In this document: one piece after another, positions 1-7,387 of the stretch
Layout: every line of letters starts with the position of its first letter
Numbering within the stretch: position 1 is the stretch's first letter
Source of the DNA: CAZTJA01 sp964613745
Lineage (GTDB): Bacteria > Desulfobacterota > Desulfomonilia > Desulfomonilales > Desulfomonilaceae
Length of the DNA: 16,151 nucleotides
Reading direction: 5' to 3'
Assembly (NCBI GenBank): GCA_964613745.1
Contig: CAZTJA010000067.1
Coordinates: forward strand, 1 to 16,151
Notes under the pieces: generated by a model
What the model saw: only the letters and a program-made list of their open reading frames with translations
Databases searched by the model: none
Told to the model about the DNA's origin: nothing
Program-made: the position numbers and the translations under genes

Positions 1-665
1 TGGCTCACGAATAGAACGGTCCTACCGCTCTTGGCAACTGAGTCCATTTTGCCGAGGCATTTTTTCTGGAACTCCGCATCCCCCACTGCGAGCACTTCGT
101 CTATTATGAGGATTTCAGGGTCCAGGTGAGCCGCAACAGCGAAGGCAAGGCGCACGTACATGCCGCTGGAATACCGTTTCACCGGTGTGTCGATGAACTT
201 CTCGACTCCAGAGAAGTCCACGATCTGGTCAAACTTACCTTTGATTTCGGTGATTGTCATCCCCAAAATAGTGCCGTTCAGGAAAATATTTTCACGTCCG
301 GTGAGTTCAGGATGAAAGCCGGTGCCCACTTCAAGGAGGCTCGCTATTCGACCTTTGATCTTTATGCGACCCTTTGTTGGGGCGGTAACTCGGGATAAAA
401 TTTTCAGTAGGGTGGATTTGCCGGCACCATTCTTTCCTATGATGCCGAGGATTTCACCTTCGTTCACATCTATGTTGATTCCCTTGAGCGCCCAGATCTT
501 CTCATAATCCATTCTGTGGCCGTTCGCTCCAATGGGGGCGTTCGGGTCCTCTTTGCGCCTGACTCTAGCCCACCAGCTCGTGAAATCGTGACGAAGGGTT
601 CCGTATCCCATAACCCCTAGACGATATTGTTTCCATATATCTTCAATTCTGATTACGACCGACAT
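1..665 (-). CDS. wzt: Polysaccharide ABC transporter, ATP-binding subunit (Wzt/TagH type), 3' end cut off by the window
   Basis: The minus strand is open from an ATG at 665-663 to the window edge (221 complete codons, no stop). The protein begins MSVVIRIEDIWKQYRLG. It has a Walker A motif GKNGAGKST at residues 77-85, an ABC signature of the YSSGM form at 165-169, Walker B ILIIDE at 185-190, a D-loop (AVGD) and an H-loop beginning VSH at the very edge. The YSSGM variant and the insertion before Walker A are typical of ATPases that energise export of O-antigen or teichoic-acid-like glycans. Its start lies 1 nt after the permease stop (TAG-C-ATG), so the two are translationally coupled and should form one exporter at the inner membrane. 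Some Wzt proteins carry a C-terminal glycan-binding domain; whether this one does cannot be seen because the 3' end is missing. The family call is solid; the exact substrate is unknown. Confidence 0.93.
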   Translation of the reverse strand, partial: MSVVIRIEDIWKQYRLGVMGYGTLRHDFTSWWARVRRKEDPNAPIGANGHRMDYEKIWALKGINIDVNEGEILGIIGKNGAGKSTLLKILSRVTAPTKGRIKIKGRIASLLEVGTGFHPELTGRENIFLNGTILGMTITEIKGKFDQIVDFSGVEKFIDTPVKRYSSGMYVRLAFAVAAHLDPEILIIDEVLAVGDAEFQKKCLGKMDSVAKSGRTVLFVS

Positions 666-666
666 G

Positions 667-1560
667 CTACACGGTGTCCATGAAGGTTTTTTCAACACGG
701 CTGAAGAGCATCAGCCCGATTATAAGGATTACGAAGGTGGAAACCGTGCCGATGATAAGCTGTTCGGGACGAATGGAGCTTACACCGAGAAAGCCGAGCT
801 TGAATGTTTCGACTATGGCGGTCATTGGGTTCAGTGCGAAGTAGTTGCGGAGGTGTTCCGGGACCTGGGAGAGGGGATACACAATCGGTGTCGCATACAT
901 CCAGAGCTGGACCCCGAAGGCCATTACATGCCGCAAATCCTGATACTTGGTGGTGAGTGACGATATGAGTATGCCGGTGCCGAGCGCTAGGACGGCCATG
1001 AGGATCAGGAGGACGGGAGTAAGAAGGACAACCCAGGTGAGGTGTATGGGAGCACCTTTCAACTTAAAGTACACAAGGAATAGAGCGAAAAGGACGAACT
1101 GAATGCCGAATTTAAAGAGGTTCGAAATGATGATGGAAATTGGAATTGATAAACGTGGGAAATAGACTTTGCCGAAGATGCCGGCATTTGCCACAAAGGT
1201 ATCGGATGTTTGGATGAGGCAAAGTGAGAAATACTGCCAACAGACAAGGCCGGCAAGATAAAAGAGCAAATCGGGCACGCCGTCCGTTGGGATTTTGGCG
1301 ATTCTTCCGAATATTAGAGTGAACATGAATGTTGTGAGGAGCGGTTGTATGAAAAACCAGAGCGGTCCTAATATCGTTTGCTTGTGCTGAGCCACGAAAT
1401 CTCGGCGGACGAACAGCCGGATGAGGTCACGGTATTGCCAGAGTTCTCGGATGCTGATGTCGAACCACGGCCTGCGTGGCCGGATGATGGTGGTCCAGTT
1501 GTTGTCGTCGATGCCGTTTCGGACTTGCGGGATTGCGGCTTTGGCCGGTTGAGATGGCAT
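667..1560 (-). CDS. wzm: Polysaccharide ABC-2 type transporter permease (Wzm/TagG type)
   Basis: A 297-residue integral membrane protein. After a cytoplasmic N-terminus of about 60 residues (with the amphipathic stretch ELWQYRDLIRLFVRRDF at 39-55) come about six hydrophobic segments, near residues 63-87, 98-118, 137-165, 174-201, 213-230 and 269-288. This is the layout of ABC-2 permeases that move undecaprenyl-linked glycans across the inner membrane. The length is normal for the family. The ATG at 1560 is the first start after an in-frame stop (minus-strand TAA at 1569-1567); I see no strong Shine-Dalgarno sequence. It is followed after 1 nt by the ATPase gene, its obvious partner. Upstream on the minus strand only 67 bases remain before the assembly gap, so its promoter or preceding gene cannot be judged. 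The substrate is unknown, but the nearby gmd gene suggests a glycan containing a GDP-mannose-derived deoxyhexose. Confidence 0.95.
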   Translation of the reverse strand: MPSQPAKAAIPQVRNGIDDNNWTTIIRPRRPWFDISIRELWQYRDLIRLFVRRDFVAQHKQTILGPLWFFIQPLLTTFMFTLIFGRIAKIPTDGVPDLLFYLAGLVCWQYFSLCLIQTSDTFVANAGIFGKVYFPRLSIPISIIISNLFKFGIQFVLFALFLVYFKLKGAPIHLTWVVLLTPVLLILMAVLALGTGILISSLTTKYQDLRHVMAFGVQLWMYATPIVYPLSQVPEHLRNYFALNPMTAIVETFKLGFLGVSSIRPEQLIIGTVSTFVILIIGLMLFSRVEKTFMDTV

Positions 1561-1627
1561 GATGTTTTACTGGTAAGACTCGCATTGAGATTGATTTTTC
1601 TTGGATTGTATACCCGAAAAGGGCTGC

Positions 1628-1727
1628 NNNNNNNNNNNNNNNNNNNNNNNNNNNNNNNNNNNNNNNNNNNNNNNNNNNNNNNNNNNNNNNNNNNNNNNNN
1701 NNNNNNNNNNNNNNNNNNNNNNNNNNN
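1628..1727. other. Assembly gap (100 N)
   Basis: Exactly 100 N, the conventional size for a scaffold gap of unknown length. It lies between the divergent permease gene and gmd, so missing promoters or even missing genes are possible here. The 1561-1792 stretch without a gene consists of this gap plus short AT-rich flanks; a TATACA-like box can be seen on the minus strand just left of the gap, but no convincing -35 box accompanies it. Confidence 0.99.
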
Positions 1728-1792
1728 CCTGGGCAATTTGACTCAAAACGCGTTTAATGCTAACAAAATCAGATTACTTTTCAGGATTCAAC

Positions 1793-2872
1793 ATGAACCT
1801 AATCAGCGATAAACGGGCATTGATAACAGGGGTGACGGGCCAGGATGGGGCCTATTTGACGGAGTTCCTGATCAACAAAGGCTATTTGGTCTGCGGGATC
1901 AAGAGGCGCAGTTCGCTCCTGAATACGTACAGGATCGACAAGTTTTTTCAGGATTATCAGGTGAAGGAACGCCGGCTGCTTCTTGAATATGGGGACATGA
2001 CGGATTCCACGAATTTGATCAGGATAATTCAGGAATTTCAGCCGACTGAAATATACAATTTGGCGGCGCAGAGCCACGTGAAAGTGTCGTTTGAAGCCCC
2101 GGAATACACCGCCAATTCTGATGCGTTGGGCACATTGCGGCTCCTTGAGGCGATCCGAATCCTGAACATGGAAGAGCGTGTGCGGTTCTATCAGGCATCT
2201 ACGAGTGAACTCTACGGGGTTGCTCAGGAATGGCCCCAAAAGGAGACCACCCCGTTTTATCCACGGAGTCCGTATGGTGTGGCCAAACTTTACGGCTTCT
2301 GGATTACGAAGAATTACCGTGAAGCTTACAACTTGTTCGCTTCCAACGGGATACTGTTTAACCATGAGTCGCCGATGCGAGGGGAAACATTCGTTACTCG
2401 CAAAATCACAAGGGCGGTTGCAAGGATAAAGCTTGAAATTCAGGAGAGGCTGTATCTCGGGAATCTGAATGCTCGACGGGACTGGGGGCACGCTCGTGAT
2501 TATGTCGAAGCAATGTGGCTCATTTTGCAGCATGACAAACCGGACGATTTCGTGGTTGCAACGGGAGAAACGCATTCGGTGAAGGAATTTGTGGAGCTTG
2601 CGTTCAGGGAAGTCGGGATATTCGTCGAGTGGCAGGGTGAGGGCATTGATGAGGTGGGGATTGATTCCGAAAACGGCAGGAAGCTCGTGGCGGTTGATCC
2701 TCATTATTTTAGGCCCACTGAAGTGGAAAAGCTCTTAGGCGATGCGACGAAAGCCCGGGAGGAACTTGGCTGGGTTCCCAAAGTTACCTTTAAGGAGCTG
2801 GTCCGCAGAATGGTGGTTTCGGATTTGAAGGAAGCGGAGAAAGAGCTTTTGTGCAGCCGAGCCGGATTTTAG
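1793..2872 (+). CDS. gmd: GDP-mannose 4,6-dehydratase
   Basis: Short-chain dehydrogenase/reductase that converts GDP-D-mannose to GDP-4-keto-6-deoxy-D-mannose, the precursor of GDP-fucose, rhamnose, perosamine and related sugars. The chain has 359 residues, normal for Gmd. It shows the NADP-binding GxxGxxG motif (GVTGQDG, 13-19), the catalytic Thr within STSELYG (136-142), the Tyr/Lys pair in YGVAK (Y161, K165), and the family-typical segments HESPMRGE and NLNARRDWGHARDYV. An in-frame ATG exists at 1757, but the ATG at 1793 is preferred: AGGA at 1783-1786 is well spaced (6 nt) and the homologous N-terminus begins there. The downstream neighbour converges, so it ends its own transcript. With the exporter genes it points to surface glycan synthesis. 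No epimerase or reductase for the next step is visible; it may lie beyond the gap. Confidence 0.96.
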   Translation: MNLISDKRALITGVTGQDGAYLTEFLINKGYLVCGIKRRSSLLNTYRIDKFFQDYQVKERRLLLEYGDMTDSTNLIRIIQEFQPTEIYNLAAQSHVKVSFEAPEYTANSDALGTLRLLEAIRILNMEERVRFYQASTSELYGVAQEWPQKETTPFYPRSPYGVAKLYGFWITKNYREAYNLFASNGILFNHESPMRGETFVTRKITRAVARIKLEIQERLYLGNLNARRDWGHARDYVEAMWLILQHDKPDDFVVATGETHSVKEFVELAFREVGIFVEWQGEGIDEVGIDSENGRKLVAVDPHYFRPTEVEKLLGDATKAREELGWVPKVTFKELVRRMVVSDLKEAEKELLCSRAGF

Positions 2873-2890
2873 GGGCGGGGTCTAGGTCCG

Positions 2891-2921
2891 GGGTTGACCC
2901 ATGTGATCCGAATAGGGATCA
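2891..2921. repeat. Inverted repeats between convergent genes; weak terminator candidate
   Basis: Between the convergent gmd and TetR stops lie a short near-perfect palindrome, GGGT-TG-ACCC (2891-2900), and a 6-bp stem, TGATCC/GGATCA, with a 6-nt loop (2904-2909 with 2916-2921). The position fits a bidirectional transcription end, but no T-run follows on either strand, so a Rho-independent terminator is not clearly supported. Confidence 0.3.
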
Positions 2922-2951
2922 ATGCGGTGAGAGGATAACGTCGTGACCAGG

Positions 2952-4202
2952 TCAGACTTTGATCGCTCTTAAAAGCAAATTAATCATCTGTTCCGTGCCG
3001 GCTATCGTAGGCTGCTTTTTGGACAGCATCATTCGTGCGAGGGCTTCGTGTTCGAAAGCACCCTGGACGAGATGTAAGTAGTAGCCGATATCGAAGTCCC
3101 TGCGGAAATGACCGCTTTGGCGGCCCGCTTCAACCGTTTGCTTCAGGAGGTTCCAGAAGCGGCGGGTATTTCTGTATTCCTGGGATTCGTAGAATTTGGG
3201 ATTACGATAGAGTTCGAGAATAAGGACCCGGGTTTCCCATTCACGAATCTGAAAATCAAGAGCCCACCTTCGCAACAGGAAATGAAGTCTTTGGCACGGA
3301 TTCAGATTCCCCGAAAAGACGCTCTCCAATTCGTCGGCCAATTCGATGAACCAGGTTCCCATTACTGAAAGCAGGAGCTGCTCTTTGCTCTTGAAGTACT
3401 GATATATTGAAGCTTCTGCAATGCCGGCTTTGCCTGCGATCTCTGAGATGGTGGCTCCACCGTAGCCTTTTTTACCGAACACTTCGGAGGCGACTTCCAT
3501 AATGCTCCTGCGCCGGAGTTCTCCGCGGGTGGGTTCATCACCGCCGTCGTTGCCGGTTGAATCGTCACTGCGCCAAATGGCCGCTTTAATGAGCGAACAC
3601 AGGGCGTCCGCAGCTTCATTTGGGTCGTATGGATCGCCGAAGAAAAGCCATCTCAAGACGATGCTGTCGATTGCACCAAAGATCATTTCCAAGACAAGGA
3701 TCACTTCTATTTCAGGATCGACTTCGTGGTCCCGTATTCCTTCCCTGATTGCTTCCGCTGCAAAGGCACTGTATTTACGAATCATTTCATAGGCGGGCGA
3801 TTCATAGAATGCCGGCATGGTGCGGAGTTCCCGCAGCAATATGGATGTATAGTTCTTGTTGATGGAGAGGTCCCGGAGCTGATGCCACAAAAGCTTTCTG
3901 ATTTTGGGTTCGGCGCCTTTCATTCCTTGAAGATGCTCGGTGATGCCGGCGAGAGTTTCCTTTAGGTGGCGTTCGGGAATGGTGACGATGAGATTTTCTT
4001 TTGTCTTGTAGTACTGGAATATAGATGCTTCGTGTACACCGGAGTCGACGGCTATGTCCGAAATAGTCGTATCGTGAAATCCTCTTGAGGCGAAGATATT
4101 CTCGGCCGACTCCAAGATAAGGCGTCGTTTTCGATCAGCGGACGCGCTCCTGCGTTTGGAAGCCGTTACTATTATGGGTTCCGGAATTTCCGGATAGAGC
4201 AT
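2952..4202 (-). CDS. Tandem double TetR-family transcriptional regulator
   Basis: A 416-residue chain, about twice the usual TetR length, made of two complete TetR units. Unit 1 has its DNA-binding domain at about 24-72 (recognition region TISDIAVDSGVHEASIFQYY, then KTKENL). Unit 2 has it at about 229-277 (TISEIAGKAGIAEASIYQYF, then KSKEQL). The linker at about 211-228 is acidic and Gly-rich. The repeat offset is exactly 205 residues, both for the helix-turn-helix and for a shared FYES motif in the ligand domains (132-135 and 337-340), which supports internal duplication. TetR proteins normally bind DNA as homodimers and release it on ligand binding; a fused pair could act as a one-chain pseudo-dimer or bind several sites. 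It is divergent from bamB, and palindromes lie between them, so I infer that it regulates the bam operon, perhaps responding to an aromatic acyl-CoA. The ligand is not visible in the sequence. The ATG at 4202 follows a weak GGGG ribosome site. Confidence 0.93.
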   Translation of the reverse strand: MLYPEIPEPIIVTASKRRSASADRKRRLILESAENIFASRGFHDTTISDIAVDSGVHEASIFQYYKTKENLIVTIPERHLKETLAGITEHLQGMKGAEPKIRKLLWHQLRDLSINKNYTSILLRELRTMPAFYESPAYEMIRKYSAFAAEAIREGIRDHEVDPEIEVILVLEMIFGAIDSIVLRWLFFGDPYDPNEAADALCSLIKAAIWRSDDSTGNDGGDEPTRGELRRRSIMEVASEVFGKKGYGGATISEIAGKAGIAEASIYQYFKSKEQLLLSVMGTWFIELADELESVFSGNLNPCQRLHFLLRRWALDFQIREWETRVLILELYRNPKFYESQEYRNTRRFWNLLKQTVEAGRQSGHFRRDFDIGYYLHLVQGAFEHEALARMMLSKKQPTIAGTEQMINLLLRAIKV

Positions 4203-4249
4203 TCATTGACCCCGCGTATTACAATTCGCACTTGGCTGTATTTGTTAAC

Positions 4250-4278
4250 CGAATACCACTCATATGTAATTGCGTCAA
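4250..4278 (-). promoter_or_regulatory. Possible promoter of the TetR regulator gene
   Basis: Read on the minus strand: TTGACG (4278-4273), a 17-nt spacer, then TATTCG (4255-4250). The -35 box is good and the -10 box is weak. Transcription would begin near 4243, leaving a leader of about 40 nt before the ATG at 4202. A TATGTA half-site-like sequence lies in the spacer (4263-4268 on the plus strand), which would permit autoregulation. Predicted from sequence only. Confidence 0.4.
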
Positions 4279-4388
4279 GTTTTTTGTGGGATTGCGTTGA
4301 GGTTTTGGATGCGACAATGGTGTCTTGGTCGGGCGATGTTACGGTCGGTCCCATGCTGAAAACAGAAAATAGAACAGGGAGTTATGGC

Positions 4389-4423
4389 TATATGTCTCCA
4401 ACATATATGTCAAGTATGACATA
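4389..4423. promoter_or_regulatory. Overlapping palindromes, probable operator of the double TetR regulator
   Basis: Two adjoining perfect inverted repeats. TATATGT-CTCCA-ACATATA occupies 4389-4407. TATGTCA-AGTA-TGACATA occupies 4406-4423. Seen as half-sites, TATGTC occurs at 4391 and 4406 and GACATA at 4418. A further GACATA at 4476-4481 overlaps the -35 box of the bamB promoter. The size and symmetry fit TetR operators. Assignment to the neighbouring regulator is inferred from position. Confidence 0.6.
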
Positions 4424-4473
4424 AGGAGCTGTGAAGATTTAGTGGTCGTATCCCTTTTTCTCTACAAATTCGC

Positions 4474-4501
4474 TTGACATAGATTTAATGTAAGCTATAT
4501 T
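4474..4501 (+). promoter_or_regulatory. Sigma70-type promoter of the bam operon
   Basis: A consensus -35 TTGACA (4474-4479) is followed by a 16-nt spacer and TATATT (4496-4501) as the -10 box. Transcription would start near 4508. The -35 overlaps a GACATA half-site (4476-4481), and a small palindrome TATG-TAG-CATA (4504-4514) covers the expected start site. Both are good positions for a repressor. This is the best promoter match in the divergent region. Confidence 0.6.
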
Positions 4502-4507
4502 CGTATG

Positions 4508-4753
4508 TAGCATATATCCAACCGTGGGTCATCTACGGTATGTTTCTTTTGAGACGAAAATGATTGGGTAATGCTTCCCGGAGTTTGAAAGCAGTAATGC
4601 CGTGCAAGTGACAAAGGCTCTGGGGCACATTCAGTTCAAATCAGAAATGTAAGAACGTTTTCCAATAAGACCGATTCCGTTTACGCCGTGAGCTACTATT
4701 TCTCTTGCAGCGAGTTTACGAACCGTATTGCAGCCGAGTGTAAGAGGTAAAAA
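4508..4753 (+). other. Long untranslated leader of bamB, nothing recognised
   Basis: If the promoter at 4474-4501 is used, bamB has a leader of about 245 nt. It contains one small hairpin, ACCGT/ACGGT (4521-4525 with 4535-4539, 9-nt loop). I found no recognisable riboswitch, no credible small gene, no terminator with a T-run and no sigma54-type GG/GC promoter. The bamB ribosome site GAGG (4744-4747) is 6 nt from its ATG. A second promoter closer to bamB cannot be excluded. Confidence 0.4.
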
Positions 4754-6760
4754 ATGAGATACGCAGAAACAGGGTTCAATTTGGAGGTTGATCTCACCCG
4801 AGGAAACATAGAGAGGGTGGAAACCGACCAGAGGGATACGGAGCTTTACCTGGGAGGCTTAGGTACAAGCGCAAAGATACTTTGGGACAGGGTTCCTCCC
4901 GAGGTTGATCCTTTTTCACCTGAAAATCTCTTGATTTTCAGCGCGGGGCTGCTTTGTGGGACACCTGCTACCGGTTGCAACCGCACGATTGTTTCTACGG
5001 TTTCGCCTCAGACTCAGTTGATGGCGTTTTCAATGATGGGAGGTTTTTGGGCTCCGGAATTGAAATATGCCGGGTATGACAAAGTGATATTCCGCGGCAA
5101 GTCGCCGAAGCTCGTATATCTGTGGATCAGCAATGATACGGTTGAGCTGCGGGACGCCACACATTTGCAGGGCAAGGGCACATTGGAGACGGCGGAAACA
5201 ATTCGTAAGGAGCTGAAAGAGCCTAATGCTCAGGTGGCCAGCATTGGTCTTGCCGGCGAAAACCGAGTTTATTTTGCATCTATTGAGCAGGGCCGTTCCA
5301 GTGCGAGCAGAGGCGGAATCGGCGCAGTGATGGGGGACAAGAACCTCAAGGCGGTTGTCGTCCGGGGTACGAAAGATATCAACGTAGCGAAACCCGCAGA
5401 GTTTATGGGCCTGTGCAACGAAGTACTGCAATACATAAAGTTTCGTAACGAGAATCCCATTCCCGGAGTGATGCCCATATTGGCGGGACTTGGATCGCCT
5501 CAAGAGATGAAGGTTCACGACGAAAAGTGGCACACGGAAAACTTCATGTGGGGGAATTCACGGGTCCGGAGAAAAGACTTCTGGAATGATGAAATTGCGG
5601 CTCAGTGGATGGAAACATTGGACAGCATGCGGACCCGCTTAATTAGCTGCTACAACTGTCCGATGACTTGCGGTGCAACCATATCGCCTCCGGGGCTACC
5701 GACGTACATGATGAAGTGCTTTTCAAAGCTCACGTATACCATGGCGGCCTTTTCCGATCTGGAATTCGGTTTGGGGATTGCACAGAGCGCAACGGAATAC
5801 GGTGTTGACGGCTTTTCGACGCCTCAGGTAATGGCATTCGCTCTGGAACTACTTGAAAACGGGATTTTGAAGGACAGCGATTTCCCGGGAATGCCCGAGG
5901 ACAATGAGGGTAGATTTTACTGGCTTCTGGACCGAATCGTTCGACGTGAAGGCATCGGTGATGTGTTGGCCAACGGTACGTACTGGGCGGCACAACAGAT
6001 CGGCAACGGCGCCGAAGCGTATGCTCACAACAATATCAAAAAGCATGAGCAGCTCCCGTTAAAGCTTTCCATGTTGAATCCGATCTATTTCCTCATGTAT
6101 TGCACGGGCGAAAAGATCAACATTACTCAGATTGAAGGGCAGTTTCCCCAGGCTCCTTTCCTTACCATGCAGGAGAGGGAGGATTTCGTAAAGGATTGGT
6201 TCCAGGTTCCGGACGACAAGTTTAAAGATATTCTTCTCGAGTGGGAACCTCGCGGAGAAAAGTCCATGCCTTTCTTTCCAACAGTTCAGATGTGCTGCGA
6301 CATAGTCGATTGGCAGGAAATGATGCACTACATCGACGATGCACTAGGCATGTGTGCCGGTCTGTCATCATTCCCTCTGAAGCCTCCTTATCACATCCAT
6401 AATTACCCGAAGTTCATTTCAGCGGGAGCCGGCATTGAAATGGACGAGGAGTTGCTTAAGAAAGCAGCCAAACGGTATCGAACGCTCGTAAGGGCATTCA
6501 ACATAAGGCGAGGCATGCGCCGTAAAGACGACAAGCCGCCTGAGAACCATTGGAAGAAACGATTCCCGGAATTAGAAAAAGAACTCCTGGATACCTATTA
6601 CGATTTCAAGGGTTGGAACAGCCAGGGTGTCCCTACGAGAGAGTCCCTGCATGGTCTCAATCTTGATTATGTAGCCGATGATTTTGAAGCAAGAGGCATT
6701 TACGCTGAAACTGAACAAGCTCCTTCCGGTGAGATGCCGGTGGAAGTACAGAAGGCCTAA
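4754..6760 (+). CDS. bamB: Class II benzoyl-CoA reductase, tungsten active-site subunit BamB (aldehyde:ferredoxin oxidoreductase family)
   Basis: A 668-residue member of the tungsto-pterin AOR family. In class II benzoyl-CoA reductase, BamB carries the W-bis-metallopterin centre that reduces benzoyl-CoA to cyclohexa-1,5-diene-1-carboxyl-CoA without ATP. The N-terminal pterin-binding domain includes GGLGTSAKILWDR (34-46), a CNRTIVSTVSP stretch and RGGIGAVMGDKNLK. The [4Fe-4S] ligands CxxCxxxC are C299, C302 and C306 (CYNCPMTCGA). The segment MKVHDEKWHTENFMWGNSR resembles the His-rich active-site region known in BamB rather than plain AOR enzymes. The assignment to BamB rather than another AOR paralogue rests mainly on the gene order that follows (C, D, E, F, G, H, I). 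The enzyme is cytoplasmic, and the cofactor requires tungstate uptake and pterin synthesis encoded elsewhere. It is first in the operon, with a good ribosome site, and lies 20 nt from bamC. Confidence 0.9.
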   Translation: MRYAETGFNLEVDLTRGNIERVETDQRDTELYLGGLGTSAKILWDRVPPEVDPFSPENLLIFSAGLLCGTPATGCNRTIVSTVSPQTQLMAFSMMGGFWAPELKYAGYDKVIFRGKSPKLVYLWISNDTVELRDATHLQGKGTLETAETIRKELKEPNAQVASIGLAGENRVYFASIEQGRSSASRGGIGAVMGDKNLKAVVVRGTKDINVAKPAEFMGLCNEVLQYIKFRNENPIPGVMPILAGLGSPQEMKVHDEKWHTENFMWGNSRVRRKDFWNDEIAAQWMETLDSMRTRLISCYNCPMTCGATISPPGLPTYMMKCFSKLTYTMAAFSDLEFGLGIAQSATEYGVDGFSTPQVMAFALELLENGILKDSDFPGMPEDNEGRFYWLLDRIVRREGIGDVLANGTYWAAQQIGNGAEAYAHNNIKKHEQLPLKLSMLNPIYFLMYCTGEKINITQIEGQFPQAPFLTMQEREDFVKDWFQVPDDKFKDILLEWEPRGEKSMPFFPTVQMCCDIVDWQEMMHYIDDALGMCAGLSSFPLKPPYHIHNYPKFISAGAGIEMDEELLKKAAKRYRTLVRAFNIRRGMRRKDDKPPENHWKKRFPELEKELLDTYYDFKGWNSQGVPTRESLHGLNLDYVADDFEARGIYAETEQAPSGEMPVEVQKA

Positions 6761-6780
6761 AGGGAGGAGTGCTGAGCAAC

Positions 6781-7329
6781 ATGGGTGAGAAGAAAAAGAA
6801 AGTCGTAAAGACCATAAAAATAGACGTCGACAAGTGCAATGGTTGCCGTGCATGTGAAGTGGCTTGCTCCGCGTTTCATGCGGCTCCGAAATACAGCAGC
6901 AACAACCCTGCAAGGTCGAGGATTAGAATTATCCGTGAACCTCTTAAGGACATGTATGTTCCGGTGTATGCAGGAGAATATACGCCGGCCGAATGTGCGG
7001 GCAGAGACAAGTACACAATTGACGGCAAAGAATACGATGAGTGTTCATTCTGCAGAGCCTCGTGTCCTTCACGTAATCTGTTCAAAGAACCTGATTCGGG
7101 TCTTCCCTTGAAGTGCGACATGTGCGAAAGCGACCCCACGCTGGAGAAGCCTTTATGTGTCCAGTGGTGCGGTGTTGATGCACTGATTTATGAAGAGCGT
7201 GAAGAGGAAGTTGAAGAGAGTGAAGAGCAGGAAGATCTGGAGATCGGGCTGGAAGCACTCGCCAACAAGTATGGTTTGGATAAGATGATAGACACGGTAA
7301 CCCGAATGACACTATCCAAGAAGGAATAG
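6781..7329 (+). CDS. bamC: Benzoyl-CoA reductase electron-transfer subunit BamC (ferredoxin-like)
   Basis: A 182-residue Fe-S protein of the AOR-partner (HycB/NarH-like) type, expected to bind BamB and pass electrons to the tungsten site. Cysteine clusters: CNGCRACEVAC (C19, C22, C25, C29); ECSFCRASC (C88, C91, C95); CDMC at 112-115 with C126 and C130. This is enough for three [4Fe-4S] clusters, as reported for BamC. After the last cluster there is a strongly acidic stretch at about 138-154, which may be a contact surface. The ATG at 6781 was chosen over an in-frame GTG at 6769, because the ribosome site AGGGAGGAG (6761-6769) overlaps that GTG. It follows bamB by 20 nt and is surely cotranscribed with it. 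Confidence 0.9.
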   Translation: MGEKKKKVVKTIKIDVDKCNGCRACEVACSAFHAAPKYSSNNPARSRIRIIREPLKDMYVPVYAGEYTPAECAGRDKYTIDGKEYDECSFCRASCPSRNLFKEPDSGLPLKCDMCESDPTLEKPLCVQWCGVDALIYEEREEEVEESEEQEDLEIGLEALANKYGLDKMIDTVTRMTLSKKE

Positions 7330-7387
7330 CTCATAGAGGGAGTTTAAGGGTTTCAAGCATCAACGAACAAAACACTAGGAAGAGATA

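Noticed and set aside
2891..2921. Rho-independent terminator between gmd and the TetR gene
   Set aside because: Short inverted repeats exist, but no T-run follows on either strand; kept only as a weak repeat feature.
4508..4753. Riboswitch or sigma54 promoter in the bamB leader
   Set aside because: No known aptamer pattern was recognised, and the GGGGCAC stretch near 4622 lacks a GC element at the required distance.
4754..6760. Plain aldehyde:ferredoxin oxidoreductase instead of BamB
   Set aside because: The family is the same, but the following bamC-I order and the BamB-like His-rich segment make the benzoyl-CoA reductase role much more likely.
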